A stretch of 52,587 nucleotides of DNA from Planctomycetota bacterium (lineage in GTDB: Bacteria > Planctomycetota > E44-bin39). The stretch is taken from positions 1-52,587 of the forward strand of contig SOJX01000053.1 of the NCBI GenBank assembly GCA_004376375.1. Direction: 5' to 3'. The notes under the pieces were generated by a model, which ran no database searches, was not told the origin of the DNA, and saw nothing but the letters and a program-made list of their open reading frames with translations. Both the position numbers and the translations under genes were made by a program. Below are positions 1 to 7,806 of this stretch, in pieces (the stretch's first letter is position 1; each line of letters begins with the position of its first letter).

Positions 1-148
1 CAGGTGTCAGGTTATAGGTTTCAGGTGTCAGGTTATAGGTTTCAGGTGTCAGGTTATAGGTTTCAGGTGTCAGGTTATAGGTTTCAGGTGTCAGGTTTTA
101 GGTATAAGAAAATAATACCTGAAACCTAAAACCTGAAACCTGAAAATC
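1..148. repeat. Heptad array with inverted partner
   Basis: Positions 1-98 are a 21-bp higher-order tandem repeat made of three heptamers, CAGGTGT, CAGGTTA and TAGGTTT, in about 4.7 copies. Positions 115-147 carry the complementary heptads (CCTGAAA, CCTAAAA). The two blocks can pair, with AGGTAT/ATACCT closing the innermost stem around position 110. The array is cut by the window edge. There are no spacers, so it is not a CRISPR array. It lies upstream of the lipoprotein gene at 210. Confidence 0.9.
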
Positions 149-209
149 CGGCTGTATCACTGAAACTCTCCGGCGCGGCGGCGAACGCCGCGCATCCGGG
201 AGACTTGCC

Positions 210-770
210 ATGAACCGACCGATGATTCTGTGTTTCCTGTCCGTCGTATTGATCTGTGCGACGGGCTGCCTTCAGCATTTCTCGGGCGACTTCACCACGA
301 GGCTCGGCCCCGCGTCCGACCAGAAACTCATCTCGAAGACGCTGGCAAAAACCCTCGGCCAGCTCGGGCTCGGCGAGAACCGCAGACTCCTCGCGAGGCT
401 CAAGGGCAAGAAAGTCAAAATCAAGACCGCCGTCCTGCCATGCAGCGGTTCGGAACACCCCGCCGCGGCTCTGGTGCAGGCCGCGCTGATAAAAGAGTTC
501 GGCAATTACGGGATCAGGGTCGTAAACGATACGACGTCCAAGCCGGAGTTTATTCTGAACGCGATGGTGAACGTCTTCGGCATCGACGTCAAGGTCCGCG
601 CCTTCCCGGATTATTACCTGACGCTCTATTTCAGCGAGACGCGCACGGCCAGCATCGACATCACATTATACGCCTACAGCGTCGAGGATTTCCTGCCGCA
701 GGTGGACATCCACCTCGAAGACGAAATCGAGGAATCGAAGACCCTTCTGTTCTGGATTATTCCCTGGTAG
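210..770 (+). CDS. Putative outer-membrane lipoprotein, 186 aa, unknown function
   Basis: This is a secreted lipoprotein of unrecognised family. The first 20 residues form a signal peptide (MNRP, a hydrophobic core, then ATGC), and Cys20 is the likely lipidated residue. The mature part is a small mixed alpha/beta domain. It has a basic stretch near residues 64-74 (RLKGKKVKIK), then a beta-strand, a helix and alternating strands. The overall pattern recalls the CsgG/LpoB-type periplasmic fold, but I see no diagnostic motif, so that is only a possibility. It stands alone between two repeat blocks. The stop codon TAG (768-770) is followed directly by a TCGTGTG heptad array. The ATG at 210 is the only start that gives a complete signal peptide. 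Confidence 0.75.
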   Translation: MNRPMILCFLSVVLICATGCLQHFSGDFTTRLGPASDQKLISKTLAKTLGQLGLGENRRLLARLKGKKVKIKTAVLPCSGSEHPAAALVQAALIKEFGNYGIRVVNDTTSKPEFILNAMVNVFGIDVKVRAFPDYYLTLYFSETRTASIDITLYAYSVEDFLPQVDIHLEDEIEESKTLLFWIIPW

Positions 771-1010
771 TCGTGTGTCGTGTGTCGTGCGTCGTGTGTC
801 GTGCGTATTTTTTTCATAATTCATAATTCTGAATTCATAATTTCACTCGGTACTCGGTACTTCTTCCCCCTTGTTGCCTTGTTTCCCTATTGCCTTATCA
901 ACTTAAAAAAAGACATTCCTGTCTGTCGACCGCAGGCGCCGCCTGCGGCGCGTGTATGTAGAGGCGGACCTCCGCATCCGCCCGATAAATTGTAGGGGCA
1001 TTGGAATGCG
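771..1010. repeat. Composite block of four different repeat words plus palindromes
   Basis: Four separate short-period arrays follow one another: TCGTGTG/TCGTGCG heptads (771-805, starting directly after a stop codon), CATAATT heptads (814-843), ACTCGGT heptads (844-862) and CCTTGTT-type words (870-905). They are followed by compact palindromes: a CCGCAGGC/GCCTGCGG hairpin (930-948), GGCGGA/TCCGCC (963-983), and a lone GTAGGGGC half-site near 992. No gene is visible between 771 and 1055. Confidence 0.8.
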
Positions 1011-1055
1011 CTGAAGGTATTTCTGAAGATTTATAAACGCAAATCTTGGTATTAA

Positions 1056-2249
1056 TTATATTGCTTCTGGTGGGATCCTCGGCAATCCTTGTCGTTTCGC
1101 ATATAACGCATAACGCTGTTGAATGCGAGTTATATACGGTGGAAGTAATTGGCCAATACGGTATTGCTTAAACTCTCCCCATTTCTTCATGTATAAATTC
1201 TGAAAACTAAAATTAATTGTTTTTCCACCTGCGATACTAAACACAATAGTATTACTTACTGTTTCGTCAAAAGTGCCGTATTGCCTATTGTATTTTCTCG
1301 GTAGTTGTGTTTCAGTCACTTTACTTCCTTTTAATAGAAATAGTTCAATATCATCAATGGCTAAATTCCTTCTTGGGATACAATCACACGCAGGTCGTAT
1401 GTTAATGTAAAAATCCCCTCCTTGCTTAAAGACATCTCCAGTTGATATTACATCAGGATGTAAGGAATCGTTAGTATCAGAAATATAGCGTTCTCCTTCA
1501 AGAACTTTACGCATTTGGTCTTTTGATATTGTCATTCCGCGTTTTCTGAGGATATTATCTTCAAATTCAAAAGGTTTCATTCGTGTATAGAGGTTTCGAG
1601 TGATTACTTCACCAAGTTCTGCAGACTTATTCACACCATCCTCATCAAATATTTTCCATAGAATCTTTGGCCAATTAGGACTGATTTCATGAAACTCATG
1701 GAACAGTTTATTTTTAGCACTATTATATTCCGATTCCCATCTCTTAAGTGCATATACTGAAGGAGTTTTCTCAACCCATTCGTGAATAACTTTGAAGAAT
1801 TTCGTTCTCCCCTGCAAATCGCTTTTGCTTTTTACAAAAATATAATTTTGGCTTTCAGTTGAGTATAATCCATTCTCCACCAGTATTTGTATAATACGGT
1901 CAACGTTTTCGTTTGTGAAAATAAATACTGGAATAAAGCACGACTCCTTCAGCTTTTTTAAAAACTCAATATTAGATTCGACTGCAGCTTGGGTAATTCC
2001 TGCAGGCATAGTAACACCATCAGTAATCTCCTCGTCTGTTCTTTCGCCGGCCTGTAGTTTCCAATCCAAAAGTAGAAATGAAATCCCTTGAAAGTTTTTG
2101 ATCTCTTCCAAGCTTGGCAAAGCAGTGTATTTCAGATGTGGAATATTCTTTCGCTCTATCTGGGAAATGATATTGTCTATCTTCGCTTCACCGCCAATGC
2201 GATCATCAATAATAACGGCAATACCACTGAGTATATTTGCTGTAGGCAC
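1056..2249 (-). CDS. Receiver-domain (REC) response-regulator-like protein, 397 aa
   Basis: The N-terminal 150 residues look like a two-component receiver domain. It has an acidic pair (Asp15-Asp16 in IIDDRIGG), a phospho-acceptor candidate Asp62 in LLLDWK, the switch residue Thr112 in IFTNEN, and the conserved Lys140 in IFVKSKSD. The C-terminal 240 residues are not a known DNA-binding output domain. They carry a notable GDVF...YINIRPACDC patch around residues 285-305, and I do not recognise their function. The start codon is GTG, placed directly after the TAA of the upstream kinase gene (no spacer), which implies translational coupling. It is the last gene of an A+T-rich operon with a double-GHKL kinase and a DNA methyltransferase. 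It is probably the phosphorylation partner of that kinase; this is inferred from order and domain content. Confidence 0.75.
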   Translation of the reverse strand: MPTANILSGIAVIIDDRIGGEAKIDNIISQIERKNIPHLKYTALPSLEEIKNFQGISFLLLDWKLQAGERTDEEITDGVTMPAGITQAAVESNIEFLKKLKESCFIPVFIFTNENVDRIIQILVENGLYSTESQNYIFVKSKSDLQGRTKFFKVIHEWVEKTPSVYALKRWESEYNSAKNKLFHEFHEISPNWPKILWKIFDEDGVNKSAELGEVITRNLYTRMKPFEFEDNILRKRGMTISKDQMRKVLEGERYISDTNDSLHPDVISTGDVFKQGGDFYINIRPACDCIPRRNLAIDDIELFLLKGSKVTETQLPRKYNRQYGTFDETVSNTIVFSIAGGKTINFSFQNLYMKKWGEFKQYRIGQLLPPYITRIQQRYALYAKRQGLPRIPPEAI

Positions 2250-4496
2250 TTAATCATCCTCCGGAATAAAGCAAACAACAAAATTAGCACCGGACAATAT
2301 TCGTTCTGACTTAAATCGCGCAAGTTCTATCGTGTAGTCATGCCTTTCAAGTAATTGACGGGCAATATACAGGCCAAGGCCTCTTCCCTCAACTCCCTTG
2401 CCAGAATAAAATGGTTCAAAAATATACGGGGCATCATCCTTATCTACTCCGGGCCCATCATCCGAAAAGACCATTTTTCCATTGTTCCCATCGAGAAGTA
2501 TCTCAATTTTCTTTTTCTTTCTGTTCATTGTCTGTAGCCAGTAAACTGCATTATCAAATAAGTTCAGGAGTAACTGCAAGAGAACAGCATCAGTTGTTTT
2601 TGCTTTTAGAGGTGATCCTTTTTTCTTTATTTGAAATAATATTCCTTCATCTTTAAATTGCCTCTTATAAATACGCATAACTTTGTCAATAATATCCTTG
2701 ATTTCTATCAATCGGATTTTTTTCTTTGAAGATTTAAATAAAAGCTGGATGTCCTTTAATTGGGCTTCAATAAACGAGAGCATGCCTCGAAGTGCCTGCA
2801 GCTCTTTTTGAAGTTCATTTTTGTCGATTTTTACATCAAGCATTGTTTCTTTGATCACACTATCTATTAAGATCATAGCCTTACTCATAATAAGCATGAT
2901 ATCATGTGAAGCTACTTCAACTGATAGTCCAACCCCTGCAAGTTCTTCAGTCGTTTCCGCACGTTGAACCAGATACTCTCTTTCAGTTTTATATTCCTTT
3001 TCAACTTTGCTTATTATTTTAAGTGCTTTATTCTTTCCCTTGAATTCAGTTTTAAGTTCTTCAAATCTTAAGCTTATTTGCTCAGTTCTGAAAACGTCTT
3101 GGGCTTTCTTGCTTTTATAGCCTTCCAAATATTGAGCATAGGGTCCACGTCTTAGATATGCTAAAAACGTCTGTATTAAAATAATAAAATCATCGGTAGC
3201 GTTTCCTTGTTCAAGCAGCCCCTCTCGATTTGTTTTATCCATTAGTTTAGGATTATTTGCCTGCGAGATATTAATATACCCCACCACTTGATCGTTACTG
3301 AGGAAGTGGCCTGCTGCTACTATTCCCCTTAGTACATCAATACGCAACCAGTCGTCTTCCGGTTCACCATATGGATAAACTCGCAAACCATCCCTATAAA
3401 GATAAATTCTGTGGCTCTTTATTAATTTCCAGTCTTCTTTGTCCAGCAAGTACTTTGGAGGCGCTTTACGTGGGGCCATAAATATATAAAATCCAAATTC
3501 AAATGAACCACATTCAGTTGGCCTTTCATCAAGAATCTCACCTTTATTACCAAAATAGTCTTTAAACGTTTTCAATCCCGCAAGTTTTGTATCCCGAAGT
3601 TTAATTGCTTTGGGTTTTCCGTTTATCCTAAATGTGAATTCCTGTTTATCTTCGTTGTAACGCCCTTTTTCGATTTTAAAAACAGCTTGTCTTTTAAAAA
3701 GGGCATTAAGTTGTTCAACATAATTCTCATGATACTTCTGCAGTTTATCGTCTTTATAAACCCAAACTTGGAAATCACCCTCAATTGTTTTCTTTCTTTC
3801 TTTAATCACACTCTGAAAAATTGATTGCAGTTTTGTAATATCTTTATACACACGCTCCACTTTATTTTCTGTCCAGCTTCCTTTGAGATCAGAAATTTCT
3901 ATTCTAGTGCCATGAGGGAGCCTTGTTATTTTTCGCACTCCAAATTTGATACTTTCTTTCTTTATTATTAACGGTTTTCGGGTTTCGAATGGGATTGCCA
4001 AATCATCGATAAAAAGCTCTATTGGTTCACCATTCTCCTCTAAAAAATCATTATCATATTTTGAAAAATTGAAATCAACTATATGTTCGTTCTTAATGCC
4101 TTTTGGTTTGGTTATTATTCGAATGTTCTTGCCGAGTTTGAGAATTGCATACCGCCCAATTCCCTTTTCTCCTTGTATCACTCGACCTTTCCTAGTTGTC
4201 GCTTTTTTCTTTTTTCTTATTTTCTTTTCAGGCGTCGCCGGATTCAACCAATGCTTTTTGATGACATTTGCCTTCATCCCTATGCCGTCATCTTCGATAA
4301 TTATCTTTGACTTTTTTTTGATTTCATATTTTGGTCCAAAGCCCTTAAAAGTTACTTTAACCCAGGAAGCGTCCGCATCATATGAATTCTTAATTAATTC
4401 TATCAGTGCAATTCGTTCATTCTTAATTAACTGCTCGCCGAGCATAGTAAGCAATCTTGCGTAAGGTCTGATTTTCAGTTTCTGGGATTTAGGCAT
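2250..4496 (-). CDS. Double-GHKL ATPase: MORC/HSP90-like N-terminus fused to histidine kinase, 748 aa
   Basis: Two separate Bergerat-fold ATPase modules are visible. The first (residues about 10-230) has the N-box E33xxxNxxDA, the G1 motif EDDGIGM (68-74) and a GEKGIGRYA lid (109-117), as in MutL/HSP90/MORC ATPases. A middle region (about 320-435) has the RIYLYRDGLRVYPYGEP, DWL and NREGL signatures of an S5-like transducer. A coiled coil (about 470-515) leads to a probable phospho-acceptor helix with His531 in VASHDIML. The second ATPase (about 633-748) has N-box NLFDNA, SDDGPGVD and GRGLGLYIA, typical of histidine kinases. There is no membrane segment, so the protein is cytoplasmic. It starts 4 bp after the methyltransferase stop and runs straight into the receiver gene. 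MORC-like GHKL ATPases are known in restriction-modification neighbourhoods; a defence or DNA-status sensing role is inference. Confidence 0.8.
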   Translation of the reverse strand: MPKSQKLKIRPYARLLTMLGEQLIKNERIALIELIKNSYDADASWVKVTFKGFGPKYEIKKKSKIIIEDDGIGMKANVIKKHWLNPATPEKKIRKKKKATTRKGRVIQGEKGIGRYAILKLGKNIRIITKPKGIKNEHIVDFNFSKYDNDFLEENGEPIELFIDDLAIPFETRKPLIIKKESIKFGVRKITRLPHGTRIEISDLKGSWTENKVERVYKDITKLQSIFQSVIKERKKTIEGDFQVWVYKDDKLQKYHENYVEQLNALFKRQAVFKIEKGRYNEDKQEFTFRINGKPKAIKLRDTKLAGLKTFKDYFGNKGEILDERPTECGSFEFGFYIFMAPRKAPPKYLLDKEDWKLIKSHRIYLYRDGLRVYPYGEPEDDWLRIDVLRGIVAAGHFLSNDQVVGYINISQANNPKLMDKTNREGLLEQGNATDDFIILIQTFLAYLRRGPYAQYLEGYKSKKAQDVFRTEQISLRFEELKTEFKGKNKALKIISKVEKEYKTEREYLVQRAETTEELAGVGLSVEVASHDIMLIMSKAMILIDSVIKETMLDVKIDKNELQKELQALRGMLSFIEAQLKDIQLLFKSSKKKIRLIEIKDIIDKVMRIYKRQFKDEGILFQIKKKGSPLKAKTTDAVLLQLLLNLFDNAVYWLQTMNRKKKKIEILLDGNNGKMVFSDDGPGVDKDDAPYIFEPFYSGKGVEGRGLGLYIARQLLERHDYTIELARFKSERILSGANFVVCFIPEDD

Positions 4497-4500
4497 ACTC

Positions 4501-5766
4501 TTATTTTCTCCCGATCAATATAAACTCCTCGGCGTAAACCTGTCGGCCGTTCTTATCAGTCGTAAAACAACCTCGATCATCTCTATAAGGCGTAAGGATT
4601 TTCTTACTTATTTTTCTTTTAGTAATATATATTTTCTTGAAACCAGAACTTTGCATAGATTCGGCAAGGTGTTTTGCGTTATCAATTCTGACACTCCTGT
4701 ATTCCGTATTGCCGATTACAAATACGGCCAATCCCTTTTCCGACAGCATTTCATAACATTTATGTATAGCTTTTTGCATATCAAGAAAATACTTTGCTAC
4801 ATATTTTGCTTTATTCTTATCCTCACCGAGTAGCCTAAACACGATTTTTGATCCGGTATCGTTAAGCCTTTTTAACTCTTTCTCAAATTTATAAACGTGA
4901 TAAAGGCTTCCGAGCGATCCATTGCGGAGATCCCGATAATCATCTGCAAAATCTAACCATAATGTCGATAGTTGATGAAGATCAGCATACTCATATGAGA
5001 TGACATAAGGTGGACTTGTTATAATCATATCTACTTTGGGAATAGCAATCGTATCATCCAAAAAATTACGCGTAACTATTTCGGTGCTTGAAATTTCCTT
5101 TGCATCGCTTTCATGATTCGCATTCATCATGAAAAGGCACTGATCTTTGAATCCTGTTAAGACATCACCAGCCTCTTTTTCAGGATCGATTTGTGGTTTA
5201 ATCGATTTAGTCAGCCATCTTGAAGCAGATTTGAGGATGTTTGAGAAAGCACAAAAAAAGAACAAACGATACTTCCCCCTTTTGGGCAAAGCAATATCAA
5301 TTGAGTATTTCAGCCTGGATAGTTCGTGAAAAGGTTTCCTTTCATACCAGTGCTTAATCCGCTCATTTGCTTCGTTATATGAGCCACGATACTTGTATGA
5401 ACTTGAGTATGTAGATATTATGGAATCGAAATAGTTCTTGAGCCTTCCTTGCTGATAATTGTGGCTTTTAACCCGCGCGATCAAAGTTGCCACTGGATTA
5501 ATATCACATCCCCAGAAATTTACATCATTTCTCTTTGCTTCGAATGCAACCGTTCCACATCCGCAGAACACATCTGCAATTCGCTTGACTTTTATTCTTT
5601 CTCGTTTTGCATATGATAGAGCTTTTGTTGTAATAAATGCAGGAAATTTTGCAGGATAAGCATGTATCCGATGCATTTTCAATTCAGTATTCTTCCCAGT
5701 ATTCCATGAATCATCTATTGGAATAGAATCAAAGTTTAAGTTTTTGATATTCCTTAAAGATATCAT
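4501..5766 (-). CDS. DNA methyltransferase (SPPY class, N4-cytosine or N6-adenine)
   Basis: This is a SAM-dependent DNA amino-methyltransferase of about 421-426 residues. Numbered from the upstream TTG, the SAM-binding motif I is ADVFCGCGT (residues 69-77), followed by motif II GCDINP (91-96). The catalytic motif IV is TSPPY (255-259). SPPY rather than D/NPPY is commoner in N4-cytosine enzymes but does not exclude N6-adenine. A conserved HRIHAYPAKFPA segment (38-49) precedes motif I. Motif I comes before motif IV, so the order is not the beta-class order. I chose ATG at 5766. A TTG at 5781 would add five residues, but it sits directly on an AAGGGG sequence. It is the first gene of the A+T-rich operon. 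No restriction endonuclease gene is adjacent; the GHKL kinase takes that position. Confidence 0.85.
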   Translation of the reverse strand: MISLRNIKNLNFDSIPIDDSWNTGKNTELKMHRIHAYPAKFPAFITTKALSYAKRERIKVKRIADVFCGCGTVAFEAKRNDVNFWGCDINPVATLIARVKSHNYQQGRLKNYFDSIISTYSSSYKYRGSYNEANERIKHWYERKPFHELSRLKYSIDIALPKRGKYRLFFFCAFSNILKSASRWLTKSIKPQIDPEKEAGDVLTGFKDQCLFMMNANHESDAKEISSTEIVTRNFLDDTIAIPKVDMIITSPPYVISYEYADLHQLSTLWLDFADDYRDLRNGSLGSLYHVYKFEKELKRLNDTGSKIVFRLLGEDKNKAKYVAKYFLDMQKAIHKCYEMLSEKGLAVFVIGNTEYRSVRIDNAKHLAESMQSSGFKKIYITKRKISKKILTPYRDDRGCFTTDKNGRQVYAEEFILIGRK

Positions 5767-5781
5767 GTTTTTATTTATCAA

Positions 5782-6116
5782 CCCCTTAGAGAGGATAAAG
5801 CGCTTTAGTAAGTTACAATTTTCAACGGATATTTCATAATATTAAAATACCCATTTCAATTATCGGATAATTATACACAACGCACGTATTAAATTTGCAA
5901 ATATACATAAAAATCATGCATATTCAAGGTAAAATAAAATCCCAGATACATTCTAATTATAATTTGATTTATGAGATTATTAAGTCTTATTTGACTTCTC
6001 ATCCTGAAATAAAGTTAAAAGTTTAAAGTCTAAAGTCCAAAGCATTGATGTAACTTCAGATTACACTTTAAACTCTTAATTCCCGACAAAAACCATGCCG
6101 AAAAATTTCAGGGTTA
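5782..6116. other. A+T-rich intergenic region upstream of the methyltransferase operon
   Basis: No gene is supported here. The region is very A+T-rich and presumably holds the minus-strand promoter of the methyltransferase operon, but I could not choose a convincing -35/-10 pair. An AAGTTTA/AAGTCTA heptad array occupies 6011-6042, with a short inverted echo (CACTTTAAACTC) at about 6065. Confidence 0.5.
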
Positions 6117-6288
6117 CAAAACCGGAAAAACTGTCACAAAAAAACGACGAATACCGTCTTTTCGCAACCGATACCTCCCGATTGCGGCACTTTACCCCCC
6201 GTTTGCGCGCCTCCATGGGGTGTTTGTCGGCCTTAACGAACCGAAAAAAGTGGGAATTTTCCGCAAAATATGACAAAACTTTTACATT
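6117..6288 (+). repeat. Left arm of long inverted repeat flanking the amidase gene
   Basis: Two motifs mark this arm: a 21-bp motif at 6117-6137 (begins CAAAACCGG) and a 26-bp motif at 6263-6288 (begins GCAAAATATGAC). Both recur exactly, in inverted order and orientation, at 7487-7507 and 7413-7438. Similarity extends past the motifs, for example into ATACCGTC near 6150. The left arm holds about 125 bp between the motifs, the right arm only 48 bp. No convincing coding sequence is present. Confidence 0.85.
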
Positions 6289-6460
6289 GCAAAACCTGAC
6301 CTGTGGCCTGGCCGGCCACACTTTTGTGGAAAAACCCTGGAAAACCTGTTGAAAAAACTCCAGTTTTTCCACAATCCAGCCGATTTTACAGGTGGAGATA
6401 ATAGCGAAAGTATTTTTATTAACCTGGTCAAGTTGAACGCGTTATGACAAGAACGCGAAA

Positions 6461-6616
6461 AGCTGTCAGAATTCAGCTATCAGCTATCAGCTATCAGCTG
6501 TCAGCTTTCAGAATTATTATAATTAATAATATATATTCAGCTGATTGCTGTAAGCCGATTGCTGACAGCTAATTAGAAGCTGATTGCTGAGAGCCGATTG
6601 CTGACTGCTAATCAGG
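6461..6616. repeat. CAGCTAT / GCTGATT heptad arrays
   Basis: CAGCTAT, CAGCTGT and CAGCTTT heptads fill 6461-6512. After an A+T spacer, the complementary-sense words GCTGATT, GCTGTAA, GCCGATT and GCTGACA fill 6538-6616, so the two halves can pair. The last unit runs into AGGAG (6614-6618), which acts as the Shine-Dalgarno sequence for the amidase gene at 6626. Confidence 0.85.
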
Positions 6617-6625
6617 AGCTATACC

Positions 6626-7396
6626 ATGGTGCTTGCTCTCTACAACCCTAAGAATTTCAAGGGATTATGCGTGTCCGCCATCCGAATCGCGCTCTTTATT
6701 TTATTGCTTATGACTTCCACCGGATGCGTATCAGTTGACGATATAAAAGCGCCTGATGTAACCTGTTTCCCGGAACCGGGTTCGCAAATCTTCGGCAACC
6801 CAAACCTGTCATCGAGGTCGAATTTGAATACAGGCAAATCAGCATACGGCAAAAGGGCATGGGACACAACCTCCAACTACAAAAGCACTTGGGCACTTAT
6901 GGCTGCTGTCAGGAAAATCCCTGTCCGCCCGGTTTCTGCAGCCAGGACCAGCTCCAAAAGGAAATGGCGCTACATCATAATCCACCACTCGGCCGGCACG
7001 TCTGGAAACGCGCGCTCGATTGGCCTATATCATCTCAGGGTAAGGAGATGGAGCAGAGGCCTTGGCTACCATTTCGTCATCGGGAACGGCAGGAAATGCC
7101 CAAATGGAAGGATTGAAACCGGACCGCGCTGGCGAAAACAGCAGACAGGTGCACATGCCGGCGTAAATAAGTATAACAGGTACGGAATCGGGATCTGCCT
7201 TGTCGGAAGTCTCGATAAGACAAGGCCTTCTGCAAAACAGCTTGCCGCTTTGCGTGATCTTGTCCGTTATTTGTGCCGCCGTTATAACATCTCTGTTTCC
7301 AACGTGAAAGGTCATTATCACATCAAACGTACTCAATGCCCGGGCAAGTATTTTCCAATGGAAGAATTTCGAAAAGAACTCAAGCGCGTTATGTGA
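6626..7396 (+). CDS. N-acetylmuramoyl-L-alanine amidase (Amidase_2/PGRP fold) lipoprotein, 256 aa
   Basis: This is a predicted zinc amidase that cleaves the bond between N-acetylmuramic acid and L-alanine in peptidoglycan. Residues 1-34 form a hydrophobic signal ending in TSTGC, so Cys34 is a likely lipidation site and the enzyme is probably anchored on the periplasmic side. The catalytic domain spans about 113-250. It has IIIHHSAG (His120/121), GAHAGVNKYN (His177), KGHYHI (His230/232) and TQCPGKYF (Cys238), which match the His/His/Cys zinc ligands and surrounding motifs of the T7-lysozyme/PGRP family. The ATG at 6626 has AGGAG seven bases upstream. The gene is alone and bracketed by a long inverted repeat, which suggests it may have moved as a unit. 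Phage-type endolysins share the fold, but the lipobox favours a cell-wall remodelling role. Confidence 0.88.
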   Translation: MVLALYNPKNFKGLCVSAIRIALFILLLMTSTGCVSVDDIKAPDVTCFPEPGSQIFGNPNLSSRSNLNTGKSAYGKRAWDTTSNYKSTWALMAAVRKIPVRPVSAARTSSKRKWRYIIIHHSAGTSGNARSIGLYHLRVRRWSRGLGYHFVIGNGRKCPNGRIETGPRWRKQQTGAHAGVNKYNRYGIGICLVGSLDKTRPSAKQLAALRDLVRYLCRRYNISVSNVKGHYHIKRTQCPGKYFPMEEFRKELKRVM

Positions 7397-7412
7397 TTTT
7401 TTTCCGTGAAGT

Positions 7413-7507
7413 AATGTAAAAGTTTTGTCATATTTTGCATAAATTAGTACGGATATCGTAAAAACGACGGTATACGTACTTTTTTGGTGACAGTTTTTCC
7501 GGTTTTG
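7413..7507 (-). repeat. Right arm of long inverted repeat flanking the amidase gene
   Basis: Positions 7413-7438 and 7487-7507 are exact reverse complements of 6263-6288 and 6117-6137. The arm starts 17 bp after the amidase stop codon. Together with the left arm it delimits a unit of about 1.4 kb with a single gene. Confidence 0.85.
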
Positions 7508-7544
7508 CATGCGGAAATATTTCGGCCCTGTGACCTGATTTTCT

Positions 7545-7676
7545 TGGTCGAATGACCGAAGAACCGAATAACCGAATAACTGAATAACTGAATAACTGAA
7601 TAACTGAATAACCGGGCAACCGATTCATGCAACCTGATTTTCCGGCCGAATGACCGAGTGGCCGAAAAACCGAATA
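7545..7676. repeat. Octad array CCGAATAA / CTGAATAA
   Basis: An 8-bp tandem repeat with words CCGAATAA and CTGAATAA runs through 7553-7625, followed by a looser block (CCGAATGA, CCGAGTGG, CCGAAAAA) to 7676. The same word recurs at 32883-32940 and 37858-37893. With the arm above and the A+T-rich stretch to 7770, this fills the 410-bp gap between the amidase and the next ORF. No gene is seen in it. Confidence 0.85.
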
Positions 7677-7806
7677 ACTTATTTATAAAGGCGTTAATAT
7701 AATATATCTTAATATCTAATAAATAATTAGTATGTGTCCGGAGATTCGATCAGAATGATCAGGCCCGCACTTGGAACAGGCGCAGGGGACGCCGTGGAGA
7801 AGTAAG

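Noticed and set aside
1..148. CRISPR-like appearance of the regular 21-bp array
   Set aside because: The units are contiguous heptads without unique spacers, and no cas gene is in the window.
1056..5781. Classical type II or III restriction-modification system
   Set aside because: A methyltransferase is present but no nuclease or helicase motif is seen in the two partner proteins, so the term is not justified.
6076..6372. Short open frames in both directions within the left inverted-repeat arm
   Set aside because: They share only the repeat-encoded segment (KYDKTFT) with frames in the right arm, have no ribosome sites, and are better explained as translated repeat DNA.
6626..7396. Prophage remnant around the amidase
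   Set aside because: No holin, tail, capsid, integrase or terminase gene is nearby, and the amidase has a lipobox unlike phage lysins.
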